Shown here: piece by piece, positions 63,601 through 64,000 of the stretch
Layout: the number at the start of each line of letters is the position of its first letter
Position numbering within the stretch: position 1 is the first letter of the stretch
Source: Acidobacteriota bacterium
GTDB taxonomy: Bacteria; Acidobacteriota; Thermoanaerobaculia; Thermoanaerobaculales; Sulfomarinibacteraceae
NCBI GenBank assembly: GCA_022340665.1
Contig: JAJDNM010000012.1
Span: forward strand, 1 to 64,000
Length of the DNA stretch: 64,000 bases
Direction of reading: 5' to 3'
Notes under the pieces: model-generated
Database searches by the model: none
The model's input: the letters and a program-made list of their open reading frames with translations, nothing else
What the model was told of the DNA's origin: nothing
Program-made: the position numbers and the translations under genes

Positions 63601-63875
63601 GAATGCCTCCTGTGGTGTGCTCCCACCACCGTGTGTTCAAGATGATACGCCGCGTCCCATGGGTCAAGCCCCTGAACGCGTGTATTATCCTAAACCTGAG
63701 TATAGTCTTATCATATTCCCGGAATTTGACTGATTTTTTGACTGTTGCCTTCTGAGGGTTGAGACGCCACCCGATCTGTTCCAAAGGGTCGGTCCGAACT
63801 CAATACTCAGTGCGGAAACGCAAATCTGAACAGGTGGTTGGGATGGGCTGATACCATTCGCGAGCGGAGGTTTGG

Positions 63876-64000
63876 TTGATTTATCGACAACAACAAAAGG
63901 GTGGTGTGGCGTTTGGTGGTTTCGCAGGATCCGGCCTGCCTGTGCCAAAGGACCTCGTCGGCATCCTGGTCGCCCTTTTCGTCACGTTTTCGCTCCAGTT
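63876..64000 (+). CDS. Start of a membrane protein, possibly rhomboid-like; cut by the window edge
   Basis: Starting at TTG 63876, with GGAGG five bases upstream (63866-63870), 41 complete codons are open to the window end (the last two bases belong to a 42nd). The translation begins with Gln/Lys/Gly-rich residues (IYRQQQKGGVAFGGFAGSG), then LPVPKDLVGILVALFVTFSL, the beginning of a transmembrane helix. A Gly-rich start before a first helix is seen in bacterial rhomboid proteases, but the segment is too short to name. Divergent from lon; the 275-base gap 63601-63875 shows no other gene. Confidence 0.5.
   Translation, partial: MIYRQQQKGGVAFGGFAGSGLPVPKDLVGILVALFVTFSLQ

Noticed and set aside
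63685-63948. Minus-strand 87-codon open frame upstream of lon
   Set aside because: No ribosome binding site or recognisable motif, and it overlaps the likely lon promoter region and the start of the divergent membrane gene.

Overview
The window is about 64 kb of high-GC chromosome from a Gram-negative, diderm bacterium. Evidence for two membranes includes a DUF3187-type beta-barrel protein, lipoproteins with lipobox cysteines, a LolC/E-type permease and M23 endopeptidase genes. The gene mix (tricorn-like S41 protease, split glycine decarboxylase P-protein, SUF with SufU and SufT, class II DAHP synthase, plant-like acyl-activating enzyme) fits an uncultured Acidobacteriota-like lineage (Thermoanaerobaculia/Holophagae-type). 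That placement is inference from gene content; there is no rRNA gene here to test it. I found no tRNA, rRNA, CRISPR array, transposase or prophage genes. About 56 protein genes fill nearly all the sequence, so it reads as core chromosome and not as a genomic island.

Layout. 1-831: 3'-truncated xerD (minus strand). 1084-5154: MoxR ATPase, DUF58 and transglutaminase operon. 5359-7436: NfeD and slipin. 7501-13496: SPOR protein, lipA, tmk, holB, a sodium:solute symporter and a secreted phosphoesterase, several joined by 4-base overlaps. 13564-20140: methyltransferase, large tricorn-like protease, and a DUF2157/GDYXXLXY/HTH-Zn-ribbon trio. 20193-24568: gcvT-gcvH-gcvPA-gcvPB on the minus strand; GcvH is a substrate of the LipA encoded at 8061. 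24656-24821: a 166-bp palindromic element. 24826-28010: bactofilin-like protein, M23 peptidase and LolC/E-like permease. 28058-29435: a MarR regulator and arsenite methyltransferase with a palindromic operator. 29690-37265: DAHP synthase, M28 peptidase, SYLF lipoprotein, DUF4097 protein, small lipoprotein, pyruvate kinase and GYD protein. 37326-41333: topoisomerase IV parE/parC. 41514-49133: outer-membrane protein, D-amino-acid lyase-like enzyme, acyl-CoA ligase with CinA-like protein, NnrU and a GT-C transferase. 49173-53200: the EF-P lysylation set (epmA, efp, epmB), a DDAH-like amidinohydrolase and a stand-alone NFACT-R protein. 53309-59942: GDPD and the SUF operon sufB-C-D-S-U-T. 60294-63600: a nitrilase-superfamily enzyme and Lon. 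63876-64000: the first 41 codons of a membrane protein.

The most unusual feature lies between the genes. About 25 intergenic arrays are built from short words (5-9 bases) repeated imperfectly. Most form an inverted pair of arms around a C-rich/G-rich core resembling CCCGCCC...GGGTGGG. The word differs between elements (ATTAGGA, GAATTCNG, GGATGCT, AACGTT, CCCGAT, AACTCAAA, CACAGAT), yet the core recurs with different words, and three elements carry different words in their two arms. In about ten cases the stop codon of the neighbouring gene is part of the array. A second pattern is that nine genes have a -10-like hexamer ending 6-9 bases before the start codon and no Shine-Dalgarno sequence, which suggests leaderless mRNAs.
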